64,000 nt of DNA. Source: Verrucomicrobia bacterium S94 (lineage in GTDB: Bacteria > Verrucomicrobiota > Kiritimatiellia > Kiritimatiellales > Pontiellaceae). A program made the position numbers and the translations under genes. This document shows, in pieces, positions 43,388-52,676 of this stretch (positions are counted from its first letter, which is position 1; every line of letters starts with the position of its first letter). The notes beneath the pieces were generated by a model that was not told where the DNA came from, did no database searches, and worked only from the letters and a program-made list of their open reading frames with translations. The DNA lies in assembly GCA_004299845.1 (NCBI GenBank), contig CP036201.1:3162001-3226000 (forward strand). Reading direction: 5' to 3'.

Positions 43388-43993
43388 ATGAAATCGCTGA
43401 AACCGCTTTTTGATAAAAACCGCGAATGGGCGGAAAACGTTGAGAAGGAACAGCCCGGATTTTTTGAAGAACTGGCGAAACAGCAGTCGCCGGAAATTCT
43501 ATGGATCGGCTGTGCCGACAGCCGTGTACCGGCCAATGAGATTATCGATCTTCCGCCGGGAGAGGTTTTCGTACACCGCAATATTGCCAATGTGGTGGTG
43601 CATACCGATCTCAACTGCCTCTCCGTTATTCAGTATGCGGTGGAGGTTCTGAAGGTGAAACATATCATTGTCTGCGGCCACTATGGCTGCGGCGGCGTGG
43701 CGGCTTCGATGGAGGAGGCCAACCATGGTCTGATCGATAACTGGCTGCGCCACATTCAGGATGTCTACCGCATTCACGCCACGGAACTGAATGCCATTGA
43801 AGATGCGGTTGCGCGCCGCGACCGGCTCTGTGAACTCAATGTGATTGAACAGGTCGGCAATGTCTGCAGTACCACCATGGTACAGAATGCCTGGAAGTCC
43901 GGCCAGGAACTGCATGTCCACGGCTGGATCTATCGTCTCGAAGACGGTCTGCTGCGGGATATGGGGGTCACCGCCACCGGCCTCGACCGGTAG
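43388..43993 (+). CDS. Beta-class carbonic anhydrase
   Basis: 201 aa. Zinc ligands Cys in GCADSRVPA, and His and Cys in CGHYGCGGV, with the Asp-Arg dyad in ADSR. The fold and the ending HGWIYRLEDGLLRD are typical. It interconverts CO2 and bicarbonate in the cytoplasm. GAGAAGGAAA ribosome site. It follows the amidase by 19 bp, so it could use the CO2 that AguB releases (inference). Confidence 0.95.
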   Translation: MKSLKPLFDKNREWAENVEKEQPGFFEELAKQQSPEILWIGCADSRVPANEIIDLPPGEVFVHRNIANVVVHTDLNCLSVIQYAVEVLKVKHIIVCGHYGCGGVAASMEEANHGLIDNWLRHIQDVYRIHATELNAIEDAVARRDRLCELNVIEQVGNVCSTTMVQNAWKSGQELHVHGWIYRLEDGLLRDMGVTATGLDR

Positions 43994-44016
43994 TCAGGAA
44001 AGGCACATGTCTGCTC

Positions 44017-44424
44017 ATGAATCTCCTTGCCGATATACAACCTGCCCGGATGCTGGGCATCACGGTTTCCAGACAGTGGAAAAACGGCATTGAGTTATGT
44101 GCTCCGCTGGAGAAAAACCGGAATGACAAAGGAACCGGATTTGCCGGTTCCATTTCGTCCATCCTTACGCTTGCCGGCTGGGCATTGATGACCCGGAAAC
44201 TGCACGAAGCCGGCCTTCAGGCCGAGGTTATGGTCGTGAAATCCGAAACGGAATTCACCGCTCCGGTAACCGGCGATTTCATGGCTGCCTGCGAAACATC
44301 GGATGCCGAAACAGCGCGCGTTTTACAGGAACTGGAAGCCCGCGGTCGCAGCCGGATTGAACTTTACAGCGAAATTCCCGACTGTGCCCGCATGACGGCA
44401 TCCTATGCGGTGATCGCTATTTGA
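44017..44424 (+). CDS. Thioesterase of the YiiD C-terminal (hotdog) type
   Basis: 135 aa. The LEKNRNDKGTGFAGSISSILTLAGW segment is the signature of the YiiD C-terminal-domain family of hotdog thioesterases, and FTAPVTGDFMAAC fits the second half. It presumably hydrolyses an acyl-CoA or acyl-ACP; the substrate is unknown. It overlaps the stop of the convergent EIIA gene by 8 nt. Confidence 0.8.
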   Translation: MNLLADIQPARMLGITVSRQWKNGIELCAPLEKNRNDKGTGFAGSISSILTLAGWALMTRKLHEAGLQAEVMVVKSETEFTAPVTGDFMAACETSDAETARVLQELEARGRSRIELYSEIPDCARMTASYAVIAI

Positions 44425-45259
44425 TCACCTTGCGGGTCTGCTGCACCAGAGCTTTCCAGAGCTCTTCCTCGTTTTCCGCGTTAAGCAGCAGATCGCGGGC
44501 CGTTTTATCGCGGAAGGTCTGCGAAAGTCCGGCCAGCAGTTTAAGGTAAAATGCACTGGTGGCGGTCGGAATCACCATAAAGAAAAAGAGGCGCGTAAGC
44601 GTCCGGCCGGGGCCGCCGAAACGAATGCCTTTTTTATGAATGCCCAGCGCCATGGTCAGCCCGCCGCCCTCCACTCCGCGCACGTGCGGAAATGCCATTC
44701 CACCGTCAATGGCGGTGCTGATGATGTCTTCGCGCTGCATCGCCATATACAACAGCTGGCGACCGTCTTCCACAAAGCCTTCGGCCTGCATGCGTTCACA
44801 GATTTCGCCAAGCACTTCCTCGGGCGTATTTCCGGTCAGCGGAGTAATCATCAGCGGCTGTGTGGAAAAGCGGGCAATGCCGATCTTCCGTTTTTCGCCA
44901 TACACCCGGCTGGCATGTTCCCGGGCCACCACTTCAGACGGCACGTAAAGATAGCGGGTGCAGTTCGGGCAGCGATGAATGTCCTCTGCATGATGCACTT
45001 CATTCACCTGGCTGATGCTGAGCTTCATACCGCAGCCCGTGCAGTGCCCGTCAATCAGCGGCACCACCGCTTCCGGATGCTTTTTGAGCAGATCGTTGAT
45101 ATGGGTCTTCGTACGTTGCGGAATGTTTTCGCTGAGCAATGCAATATTCTCGTCAAGTACGTCGAGCGGTGCTTTGGGCATCGCGACTTTTTTCTGGATG
45201 CGGGCAACTACAAGTTCCTGCAACTGAATCAGCTGATTGATGAGTTTACGATTATTCAT
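44417..45259 (-). CDS. Zinc-ribbon/EIIA(Ntr) fusion protein
   Basis: 280 aa. A helical N-terminus is followed by a zinc ribbon (Cys73-x2-Cys76, Cys97-x2-Cys100) and a PTS EIIA type-2 (Ntr/fructose-like) domain, about 135-280, with active-site His192 in AFPHVRG. No EIIB/EIIC is linked, so it is more likely a phospho-regulator than a sugar carrier. It starts inside the SulP stop (ATGAATAA) and is probably the SulP regulator. Confidence 0.85.
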   Translation of the reverse strand: MNNRKLINQLIQLQELVVARIQKKVAMPKAPLDVLDENIALLSENIPQRTKTHINDLLKKHPEAVVPLIDGHCTGCGMKLSISQVNEVHHAEDIHRCPNCTRYLYVPSEVVAREHASRVYGEKRKIGIARFSTQPLMITPLTGNTPEEVLGEICERMQAEGFVEDGRQLLYMAMQREDIISTAIDGGMAFPHVRGVEGGGLTMALGIHKKGIRFGGPGRTLTRLFFFMVIPTATSAFYLKLLAGLSQTFRDKTARDLLLNAENEEELWKALVQQTRKVIK

Positions 45260-46925
45260 GTTTCTTTCCTTTCTGGATTAGCTCCTGTGCACGCTCAAGA
45301 GCGGCATCAATGGAGGAGCAGAAATTTTCAGCGCCGACCTCGTCGAGGAACCCGGACTGTTTAAAGGTTCTGTGCGGCTGGGCAGCAACGCCGGAAAAAA
45401 CCAGCTCGGTTTTCTTTTTGCGGCATTGCGCATGCAGCTGCCGCAGATTATGCAGGCCGGTGGCATCAATGGCCGGAACGTGCCGTATCCGCAGAACCAG
45501 CACCGGAATATTTTTACGGCGGTTCCCCAGTGCATTCCAGAATGTATCAGCCATCCCGAAGAAAAACGGTCCTTCAACCTCGTAAACCTCAACCCCCGGC
45601 GGCACCTCACGCAGCGCAAAGGCCCGGGGATCTTCGGCAGAGTCGACATCGCCGCTGACGGCATCGGTGATCACACTGACATTGGCGATTTCCGACATCC
45701 GCCGGATAAACAGCAGGGCCGACAGCACAATACCGACTTCCACCGCCACGGTCAGATCGATCAGAACGGTCAGCAGAAACGTAAGCACCAGCACCAGCCG
45801 GTCACTGCGCGGTCCTTTCAGAATGGACAGAAAATTCTGCTTTTCACTCATATTCCAGGCGACCACCACAAGAATGCCCGCCAGCGTGGAGAGCGGAACC
45901 ATTTTAGCCAGCGGCGCAAACAGCAGAAGAATCAGGGCCAGCGTGACGGCATGGATAATTCCGGCCAGCGGGGAGCGGGCTCCGCTTTTCACATTTGCGG
46001 CGGTACGGGCAATGGCGCCCGTAGCCGGAATTCCGCCGAAAAAGGCCGAACCGATGTTGGCAACACCCTGCGCAATAAGCTCGGTATTCGGGCGGTGCTT
46101 TCCGCCGATCATGCCGTCGGCGACCGTGGCCGACAACAGCGACTCAATGGCCGCAAGCAGAGCAACCGTAAAAGCCGGGACAATCAGGTTCCGGAGTTCG
46201 GATAATTCGGGAATAGCAAACATGCCAGGCAGCGGCAGGGTACGCGGCAGTTCGCCGAAACGACTCCCGATGGTTTCAACATCAAGGTGCAACAGCGCCG
46301 CAACGGTGGTAGTTGCCAGCATGGCGATTAGCATGGCAGGGGTTCGGGGAGCCCACCGTCGCGACGCATAAATGATTAAAACCGTGGCTATGCCCAGCGC
46401 GGCCGCCGCCGGTGTGCAGGTGTCCATGGCCTGGAAATAGACCGCCCATTTCGGAATAAATTCTGCGGGAACAGTCTCGATATGCAGTCCGAACAGATCT
46501 TTGATCTGCGTGGAAAAAATGACCAGTGCGATCCCGCTGGTAAATCCGGTGGTGACCGGAAACGGGATGAAGCGGATCAGACCGCCGAGCCGGAACAGAC
46601 CGAACAGAATCAGCAGCAGGCCGGCCAGCAGCATACACCAGACGAGCCCGCTATAGCCGAATTCCGCCACAATGCCGGCAACAATCACCACAAATGCGCC
46701 TGTCGGCCCGCCGATCTGCACCCGGCTGCCGCCGAGCAGCGAAATCAACAATCCGGCAACGATGGCCGTGAAAAGTCCACGTTCCGGCGGCAGTCCGCTG
46801 GCTATGGCGAAAGCCATCGCCAGCGGCAGGGCAATCACCCCTACGGTAATCCCGGCGGAGATATCAGCGATAACGGTTTCCCGGGTACTGGTTTTCAGAA
46901 GAGTGAAGAACTTTGGGCGGAACAT
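45252..46925 (-). CDS. SulP family anion permease with STAS domain
   Basis: 557 aa. About 11-12 TM helices with the SulP signature (GVIALPLAMAFAIASGLPPERGLFTAIVAGL, GGSRVQIGGPTGAFV) and a cytoplasmic STAS domain (FFFGMADTFWNAL, VLRIRHVPAIDATGLHNLRQL). It transports sulfate, bicarbonate or another anion. With carbonic anhydrase 1.3 kb away, bicarbonate is a reasonable candidate (inference). It overlaps the EIIA-fusion gene. Confidence 0.93.
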   Translation of the reverse strand: MFRPKFFTLLKTSTRETVIADISAGITVGVIALPLAMAFAIASGLPPERGLFTAIVAGLLISLLGGSRVQIGGPTGAFVVIVAGIVAEFGYSGLVWCMLLAGLLLILFGLFRLGGLIRFIPFPVTTGFTSGIALVIFSTQIKDLFGLHIETVPAEFIPKWAVYFQAMDTCTPAAAALGIATVLIIYASRRWAPRTPAMLIAMLATTTVAALLHLDVETIGSRFGELPRTLPLPGMFAIPELSELRNLIVPAFTVALLAAIESLLSATVADGMIGGKHRPNTELIAQGVANIGSAFFGGIPATGAIARTAANVKSGARSPLAGIIHAVTLALILLLFAPLAKMVPLSTLAGILVVVAWNMSEKQNFLSILKGPRSDRLVLVLTFLLTVLIDLTVAVEVGIVLSALLFIRRMSEIANVSVITDAVSGDVDSAEDPRAFALREVPPGVEVYEVEGPFFFGMADTFWNALGNRRKNIPVLVLRIRHVPAIDATGLHNLRQLHAQCRKKKTELVFSGVAAQPHRTFKQSGFLDEVGAENFCSSIDAALERAQELIQKGKKHE

Positions 46926-46940
46926 GGAACGGTCCTTTGT

Positions 46941-48245
46941 TTAATTCATGAAATAACGAAGATAGATGTAGGCACTGCCGACAAGCAGACTGATGATCAT
47001 AAACGGGAAACCGTATTTGGTGAAGGAGCCGAAGGTGACTTTACAACCGTTCCGGTTGGCCACCTGGGCAATCACAACGTTGGCCGAAGCTCCGACCAGG
47101 GTGCCGTTGCCGCCGAAACAGGCCCCAAGTGCCAGCGACCAGAGCAGCGGCTCAGCAATCTGCGCATGAATGAGTGCCTCATCGCTGATTCCCATCTGTT
47201 GCGCAAAAACGGGAATAATGCCTTTCACCAGCGGAATCATGGCCATCACCAGTGGAATATTATCCACAATGGCCGAGGCAAGAGCACTGAACCAGAGAAT
47301 CGTCAGTGCGGTAGCCATCAGATTGCCTTTACAGATATGCAGAATAAATTCCCCCATCGCCTCGAAAACATGGGCATGTTCCAACGCGGCAATCATCATA
47401 AACAGACCGGAAAAGAAAAGAATCGTATTCCATTCGACGTGCAGCAGCGAATGGTGAATATCCTTCCGGCAGATCAGCACCATCAGCATGGCTCCCGCCA
47501 GCGCAATAATCCCCGGCTCGATGTCGAGCAGGCGACTGCTGAAAAATCCGGCAAGAATCAGCCCGAAAACGAAAAGCGATTTTTTCAATACCGCCGGCTG
47601 CAGAATCGCCTTTTCCGGACGGGACTGTTCGATGCGTTTACGCGTCTGTTCCGTGGTTCGGGTCTGTTTGCGGAACAGCAGGGCCAGCAGGGCCAGCAGC
47701 AGAACCATGCTTATAAGAACCGGCGGAGTGAGATTCAGCAGAAAGTCGTTGAAAGACAGATGCGTCTGCGAACCGATCAGAATATTCGGCGGATCGCCCA
47801 CCAGCGTTGCTGTGCCGCCGATGTTGGAAAAAACCGCTTCCATAATAAGAATCGGCGCGGCCGGAATTTCCAGAAGCTGACAGAGCAGAATCGTGATCGG
47901 CGCCATCAGAATGACCGTAGTCACATTGTCCAGGAACGCCGAAAGCAGTGCGGTGAGAATCATAAAAAAGATGACAATCACCAGTCCGTTGCCTTTGGCA
48001 ACGCGGGCCAGCTTGATCGCCAGCCATTCAAAGACTCCGGTATCGGTGAGGGTGTTGACAACCACCATCATACCGATCAGCAGAAAAAGAACATTCAGAT
48101 CAATGGCGTGCAGTGCCTCTTCATAGCCCACCAGATGAAAACAGACCATAATGCCGGCACCGATCAGTGCCGCAATGGTTTTATCAACAATTTCGGTGGC
48201 AATGAAAAAGTAGACCACCAGAAATACAATAATTGGAACGAACAT
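46941..48245 (-). CDS. SLC13/ArsB-NhaD type ion permease
   Basis: 434 aa, about 11-12 TM helices. Ion-transporter-superfamily hallmarks: SAFLDNVTTVILMAPITI, GGTATLVGDPPNILIG and ACFGGNGTLVGASANVV, two repeats with the conserved GD-PN/GAxxN. Probably Na+/H+ antiport or sodium-driven anion transport. GGAG ribosome site. It is flanked by the SulP gene and an EIIA-CBS regulator. Confidence 0.9.
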   Translation of the reverse strand: MFVPIIVFLVVYFFIATEIVDKTIAALIGAGIMVCFHLVGYEEALHAIDLNVLFLLIGMMVVVNTLTDTGVFEWLAIKLARVAKGNGLVIVIFFMILTALLSAFLDNVTTVILMAPITILLCQLLEIPAAPILIMEAVFSNIGGTATLVGDPPNILIGSQTHLSFNDFLLNLTPPVLISMVLLLALLALLFRKQTRTTEQTRKRIEQSRPEKAILQPAVLKKSLFVFGLILAGFFSSRLLDIEPGIIALAGAMLMVLICRKDIHHSLLHVEWNTILFFSGLFMMIAALEHAHVFEAMGEFILHICKGNLMATALTILWFSALASAIVDNIPLVMAMIPLVKGIIPVFAQQMGISDEALIHAQIAEPLLWSLALGACFGGNGTLVGASANVVIAQVANRNGCKVTFGSFTKYGFPFMIISLLVGSAYIYLRYFMN

Positions 48246-48255
48246 GGGTTACTCC

Positions 48256-49173
48256 TCAGTGGTTGATGACGGTGTCGAGCACCAGGCCTTTATCAATACT
48301 ACCGACCCAGCGATTGTTTTCATCCACGACGTAAAGCTTGGGATAGGATTTGATCGCGAGGTCGAAAACGATTTCCATGATGGTGTAATCCATCGGCACC
48401 GTTTTCACTGTCGGTGACATCATATCTGCAGCAGATGCAGCCTGTTCGTCTTCAAAATATTTTTCGAACGGATCAAATTCGGCAATAAAGGAGACGCTTT
48501 TGAGTTGGCCGAAAAATTCCGGCAACCCGTATTTAAAGAGGCGTTCCACCGTAATTTCACCGAGAATCCGCTGCTCTTTATCAACAACCGGAATCGCATG
48601 CTGGTGATTCACACTCATCAGATGCGAACAGACGGAAACCGGATCGGATTCTTTCAGGCTGAACCGGGGAGGGCGCATGATGTCACGCGCCAGAATCGGT
48701 TTGTCGATCCGAGGATTGTGCGCCAGAAAAATATCGCGCAGTTCAGTCGGGCTCTTTGCATTCAGTACCGCGCGCCGGACCGGCGGGTCCGTGAGCAGTC
48801 GCGAGAGCTGCGCCATGATTTTGAGCGAAACCGAGGGATCGACCTGCGGCGTCAGAATCAGGCAGACAATCCGAACCGGGGCCTGCTCAAACATGACCGG
48901 TTCTTCAAACGTGGCTACTGCGAACAGGGCCTGATGCAGATGTTCCAGCCGTGCATGCGGAAAAGCAATCCCGTCTCCCAGTGCCGTGGTCTGACGGTTC
49001 TCACGGGCAATAACCGCTTTCAGCACCGCCTCCGGGGTCAGCGTTGCGTTCACGTCATAAAATCCGTTGCTGCAAAGGCGGTTGAGCATCGTTTCAAATA
49101 CGGCGTCACGTGGAGCAGACCGGAGAGCGGGCTGCCACGATTCCTCACCGCGGGTATAATTCATGATATTCAT
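48256..49173 (-). CDS. EIIA(Ntr) domain protein with two CBS domains
   Basis: 305 aa from the ATG at 49173 (GAAGGAG 7 nt upstream). The EIIA domain, about 20-155, has His73 in GDGIAFPHARL. A CBS pair follows (AIPVVDKEQRILGEITVERL; YPKLYVVDENNRWVGSIDKG). It combines PTS phosphorylation with adenine-nucleotide or ion sensing and probably controls the adjacent permease encoded 10 bp downstream. Confidence 0.88.
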   Translation of the reverse strand: MNIMNYTRGEESWQPALRSAPRDAVFETMLNRLCSNGFYDVNATLTPEAVLKAVIARENRQTTALGDGIAFPHARLEHLHQALFAVATFEEPVMFEQAPVRIVCLILTPQVDPSVSLKIMAQLSRLLTDPPVRRAVLNAKSPTELRDIFLAHNPRIDKPILARDIMRPPRFSLKESDPVSVCSHLMSVNHQHAIPVVDKEQRILGEITVERLFKYGLPEFFGQLKSVSFIAEFDPFEKYFEDEQAASAADMMSPTVKTVPMDYTIMEIVFDLAIKSYPKLYVVDENNRWVGSIDKGLVLDTVINH

Positions 49174-49186
49174 AGAGCATCTCCTT

Positions 49187-49654
49187 CTAAAGCATTGCTT
49201 CAGCTTTGGCCTGCAGGTAGTGAGAAAGAATATTCTTCGCCTCAAGGGTTCCCACGAGACGGCGCTCGCTGTCCACCACGGCAATTTCACGGATATGGTT
49301 CAGCTGCATCAGGTCGAGCACCTCTTTCAGGGGAGAAGCGGTCTGAACAGTGACCGGATGTTCCGCAAGATCGTGGCCGCGGAAAAAATTCAGCACATAA
49401 CTGATGGCGGGCAGCAGGTCGGCTTCTTCGCTTCTGTTTCGCGAGAGTTCAAGCATTTTAACCGCAATCTGCTTGGCCTGTATGACACCGACCAGACGGC
49501 CGGAGGCATTTTCAAGATACACCTTGCTGCGGTCGGATGCGCAGAGTGCCGAAGCCAGCTTTTCAAGCGAAACGTCGCTTTCAGCACGCAGACAGGTACT
49601 GTTAATGAGGTGGGCAATATCTTTAACGGTGGTTTTTTCAAGACTGTTCTTCAT
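49187..49654 (-). CDS. CBS-domain protein
   Basis: 155 aa from the ATG at 49654. Two CBS motifs: VYLENASGRLVGVIQAKQIA and IREIAVVDSERRLVGTLEAKNIL. It probably binds adenine nucleotides as a stand-alone regulator of the neighbouring transporters. The ribosome site of the following EIIA-CBS gene overlaps its stop. The frame open upstream to 50017 is not used. Confidence 0.85.
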   Translation of the reverse strand: MKNSLEKTTVKDIAHLINSTCLRAESDVSLEKLASALCASDRSKVYLENASGRLVGVIQAKQIAVKMLELSRNRSEEADLLPAISYVLNFFRGHDLAEHPVTVQTASPLKEVLDLMQLNHIREIAVVDSERRLVGTLEAKNILSHYLQAKAEAML

Positions 49655-49766
49655 GGAAGTCCTTTTGATTGAATTCGTGCAGTAATGAGAGTGGTTCACC
49701 ATCAGTACGATGGTTTTTCCTGCCCCCGGAACCGGATGAGGTCCGGGGAATCTCACATCAGCGGAA

Positions 49767-50084
49767 TCAAATCCGCAGAGGCATACGCCATCCGCCGGCC
49801 ATTGGAGCCCCACTGGCGGACAGCATAAAAAAGCGGCATTTCGTATAGCCGAAATGATCAAATGCAAACGCGTACCTCTTACACGGAGCATCAAAGAAAT
49901 ATACGCGGACATCCTCCGGAGAATCCCGGTCCGGTACGGTACCGTCGATGCGGCACAGCTCATCGCTTTGTTCAATACAGGTCTGGACATTCCGTTCCCG
50001 CAGCGGCTCTGCAACAAAGACGGCCAGCAGATTCAGCATCAGCGGAATCAGCAGCGCAAACAGAATGGTGCGGTTTCTGAGCAT
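49767..50084 (-). CDS. Small exported or membrane-anchored protein
   Basis: 105 aa. N-terminal hydrophobic helix (TILFALLIPLMLNLLAVFVA) acting as signal or anchor; then a small domain with four Cys (QTCIEQSDELC, DAPCKRY, TKCRFF), possibly disulfide-bonded in the periplasm. Not recognised. It starts 8 bp after the antiporter stop and is in the same orientation, so it is probably cotranscribed. Confidence 0.6.
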   Translation of the reverse strand: MLRNRTILFALLIPLMLNLLAVFVAEPLRERNVQTCIEQSDELCRIDGTVPDRDSPEDVRVYFFDAPCKRYAFAFDHFGYTKCRFFMLSASGAPMAGGWRMPLRI

Positions 50085-50092
50085 AGTATATT

Positions 50093-51766
50093 TTATCCTG
50101 TAACCGTCCGGCGTTTAACCAGCTCGGCATTAATGCTGCGGCGCGCGGCACGGATATCGAGCACACCGAGCAGTTTGCCCGATGCCTGACTGTCGATAAC
50201 GGGAAGCGACTCCACCTGATTGTTACTCATTTCCTTGAGTGCTTCAGCCAGACTCATGGTTGAGAGCAGTTTATGGCGGGCCGGCTGCATCACATCGCCC
50301 ACTACCAGCCACTGCCAGGTATCACGCTCATTGAGCAGTTCCTTCAGGTTTTCAAACGTCAGCACGCCGATAATTGTTCCCTCGCTGGAAACGACCGGAT
50401 ATACAAAGGTGTCCTGATCGGCAAAGTGCTGGATCACAGTCTCAAGCGGAGTGCCTTCGTGCAGTGGAACGATGCCTTTATCAACGACATCATTCACTTT
50501 CATTTCCGCCATGACATCTTCTTCGGTCACATTGCAGCCGATTTCTCCGGCTTTTTTTACCGCCATGCGTGTAAACACCGGACCGATCAGCTGCACGCAC
50601 AACGTGGTAGCCGTGACCGTGAAAATGATCATATCGCCCAGGTTCATCCCGTCCAGAATTTCGATGTGGCGCATGTTCTGACTGGCCACAATGGAAAGAC
50701 CGACAGCCACCCCGCCCTGCGCAAAAATCGCCATACCGAGGTAGTTCTGTACCGGTTTTTCAGCGTTTGAAATGCGCCCGCCCCAATACGCGCCAATCCA
50801 CTTTCCGAAACTGCGCATCACCACATAGGCCGCCACCAGCCCCCATACCCATATCGGCATGTTGTTGAGCGAAAGACGGGCCCCGACCAGCACGAAGAAA
50901 ATGATGTAAATCGGTGTCGCAAATGAACGAACGGTTTCAAACAGCTTCTTGGAACGGTTCGGCGCTTTGTTGATCAGCACAATACCAACGGCCATGGTCG
51001 CCAGAATCAGGTCCATCTTGAAGGCCACCGCCAGACCGATGCACACCAGGATCAGGCCGATGGAAATCCCCAGACGTTTTTCGCTCTGAGGCAGATAACT
51101 CATCACATAATCGAGCACAAATCCGCAGATGATCCCCAGCAGAATGGCGCCGCCGAGTTCAATAAACGTATGCAGCAGTGTCAACCCGATGGAATGATCA
51201 CTGCCCTGAACCAGAATGGTTGCAACGGATGTACCGAGCCCGTAGAGCGTCATAGCCAGCGCATCGTCCAGCGCCACAATCGCCACAATCGCCGTCGTCA
51301 GCACCCCGGCCGAGCGGTATTCCCAGAGCACATCAATGGTCGATGCCGGATCGGTGGCCGAAGCAATCGCCCCGAAAACAATTCCGGCGGCCAGTGCAGT
51401 CACCCAGTTATGGCAGACAAAATAGAGAATCAGCGTGGAAACCGCACACACCAGCACAAAGGCCGCAACGCCTTCACCAATCAGAATCGTCGTGAACTGT
51501 CTGCCGTATTTCTTGAAAATACCGGCACTGAGCTCGCCGCCGACCAGAAACCCGATCAACCCGAGCGCAAAGTTGTTGAAAGGGGTTAAGGCTTCAATAT
51601 CACTCGGATGCAGCAGTCCGATTCCGGTATCACCAATCAGCACTCCGACCACAATATAGCCGACCACCTGCGGAACTTTCAGCTTCTGGAAAATAAATGC
51701 GCCGATCACCCCGCCGGCGACACAGATTCCGAGGATGGCAAGAACGCCTAATTCGATACCGGGCAT
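50093..51766 (-). CDS. CPA2-type cation/proton antiporter with C-terminal CBS pair
   Basis: 557 aa from the ATG at 51766. About 12 TM helices of the Na+/H+ exchanger fold (VPQVVGYIVVGVLIGD; ASATDPASTIDVLWEY; VALDDALAMTLYGLG carrying the paired Asp). Two cytoplasmic CBS domains follow at about 420-550 (TFVYPVVSSEGTIIGVLTFENLK; ESLPVIDSQASGKLLGVLDI). It exchanges Na+ or K+ for protons. CBS instead of the usual TrkA-N tail suggests nucleotide control. It lies 4 bp downstream of an HTH-EIIA gene. Confidence 0.92.
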   Translation of the reverse strand: MPGIELGVLAILGICVAGGVIGAFIFQKLKVPQVVGYIVVGVLIGDTGIGLLHPSDIEALTPFNNFALGLIGFLVGGELSAGIFKKYGRQFTTILIGEGVAAFVLVCAVSTLILYFVCHNWVTALAAGIVFGAIASATDPASTIDVLWEYRSAGVLTTAIVAIVALDDALAMTLYGLGTSVATILVQGSDHSIGLTLLHTFIELGGAILLGIICGFVLDYVMSYLPQSEKRLGISIGLILVCIGLAVAFKMDLILATMAVGIVLINKAPNRSKKLFETVRSFATPIYIIFFVLVGARLSLNNMPIWVWGLVAAYVVMRSFGKWIGAYWGGRISNAEKPVQNYLGMAIFAQGGVAVGLSIVASQNMRHIEILDGMNLGDMIIFTVTATTLCVQLIGPVFTRMAVKKAGEIGCNVTEEDVMAEMKVNDVVDKGIVPLHEGTPLETVIQHFADQDTFVYPVVSSEGTIIGVLTFENLKELLNERDTWQWLVVGDVMQPARHKLLSTMSLAEALKEMSNNQVESLPVIDSQASGKLLGVLDIRAARRSINAELVKRRTVTG

Positions 51767-51770
51767 GCGT

Positions 51771-52412
51771 TTACTCTCCAAACAACTTTGAATGAATAAA
51801 TGCGGGATCGTCGGATTCAATGATGGCCTTACGTACGGCGGCATCCTTCAGCCGGTTGCTGACCCCCGAAAGCGTCCGGATATATTTGGCATGCTGATCG
51901 GAACGCGCCGCCAGCATGCAGACAATCTGAACCGGCTGATTATCGAGCGAGGAATAACCGCTGATCGGTTTTTTGCAAACCGCCACCGCCATCACCAGAT
52001 CGGATACCGAATCGATGCGCACATGCGGCACCCCGACCCCGAAACCGATGCCGGTACTCATCAGCTCCTCACGGGCAAAAATTCCTTTCAGCAGTTCTTC
52101 ACGATTATGCACAAACGGCGTCTCTGCCAGCAGATCGACCAGATTCCGCAGCACCGTATCTTTATCCCCTTCTTCCAGAATCAGGATACGTTCCGCCGTC
52201 AGCGTTGCACTGCTGGTCATCCCTTTTTTCTTCGCCGGCATCTGCTGCGAGATCCGGGAATTCACCCAGTTTTCCACATCGCTGCGCTTAAAGCGCCAGG
52301 TGGTCCCCAGCTTACCGCCGGGCAGATCTCCCTTCTGAGCCCAGTCATAGACCGTTCGTTCAGAAACGCGAAGATATTCAGCCACTTCTTCAATCGTCAT
52401 AATTTCGTGCAT
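51771..52412 (-). CDS. Excisionase-type HTH fused to an EIIA(Ntr) domain
   Basis: 213 aa from the ATG at 52412 (GGAGGG upstream). Residues 1-55 are a MerR/excisionase-like HTH (TIEEVAEYLRVSERTVYDWAQ, then PGGKLGTTWRF). Residues about 70-213 are EIIA with His130 in GVGVPHVRI. It couples PTS phosphorylation to DNA binding and probably controls the antiporter gene 4 bp downstream. A TTTCCAGAGATTGGAAA motif lies 65 bp upstream. Confidence 0.88.
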   Translation of the reverse strand: MHEIMTIEEVAEYLRVSERTVYDWAQKGDLPGGKLGTTWRFKRSDVENWVNSRISQQMPAKKKGMTSSATLTAERILILEEGDKDTVLRNLVDLLAETPFVHNREELLKGIFAREELMSTGIGFGVGVPHVRIDSVSDLVMAVAVCKKPISGYSSLDNQPVQIVCMLAARSDQHAKYIRTLSGVSNRLKDAAVRKAIIESDDPAFIHSKLFGE

Positions 52413-52505
52413 ATTCGACACCCTCCGTTCGGATATGCGAAAAACTACAACAAACCGCACTGTATGCAAGTGATAATTTCCAGAGATTGGAAATTACCGA
52501 AAAAA

Positions 52506-52537
52506 CCGCCCCTGCCGGATCTCAGGCAGAGGCGGTA
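52506..52537 (-). terminator. Terminator of the Orp/Mrp-type operon
   Basis: ACCGCCCCTGCC and GGCAGAGGCGGT form a 12-bp stem around GGATCTCA. On the minus strand it is followed by TTTTTTC. It lies between the NifX-like gene (stop 52677) and the EIIA-HTH gene. A further nested hairpin (AACCGGA/TCCGGTT) sits at 52623-52641. Confidence 0.75.
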
Positions 52538-52676
52538 ACCCAGAAGTATCCGTACCTAACCGACAGGCACAGCAACCCATGTTTCCTTCTGAAAAGTTAA
52601 AGACCGCAGACAAACACAGTTGAAACCGGATTTATTCCGGTTCATCTGTGCCGGTCTGCAGAGGCCGGTTTATGAA

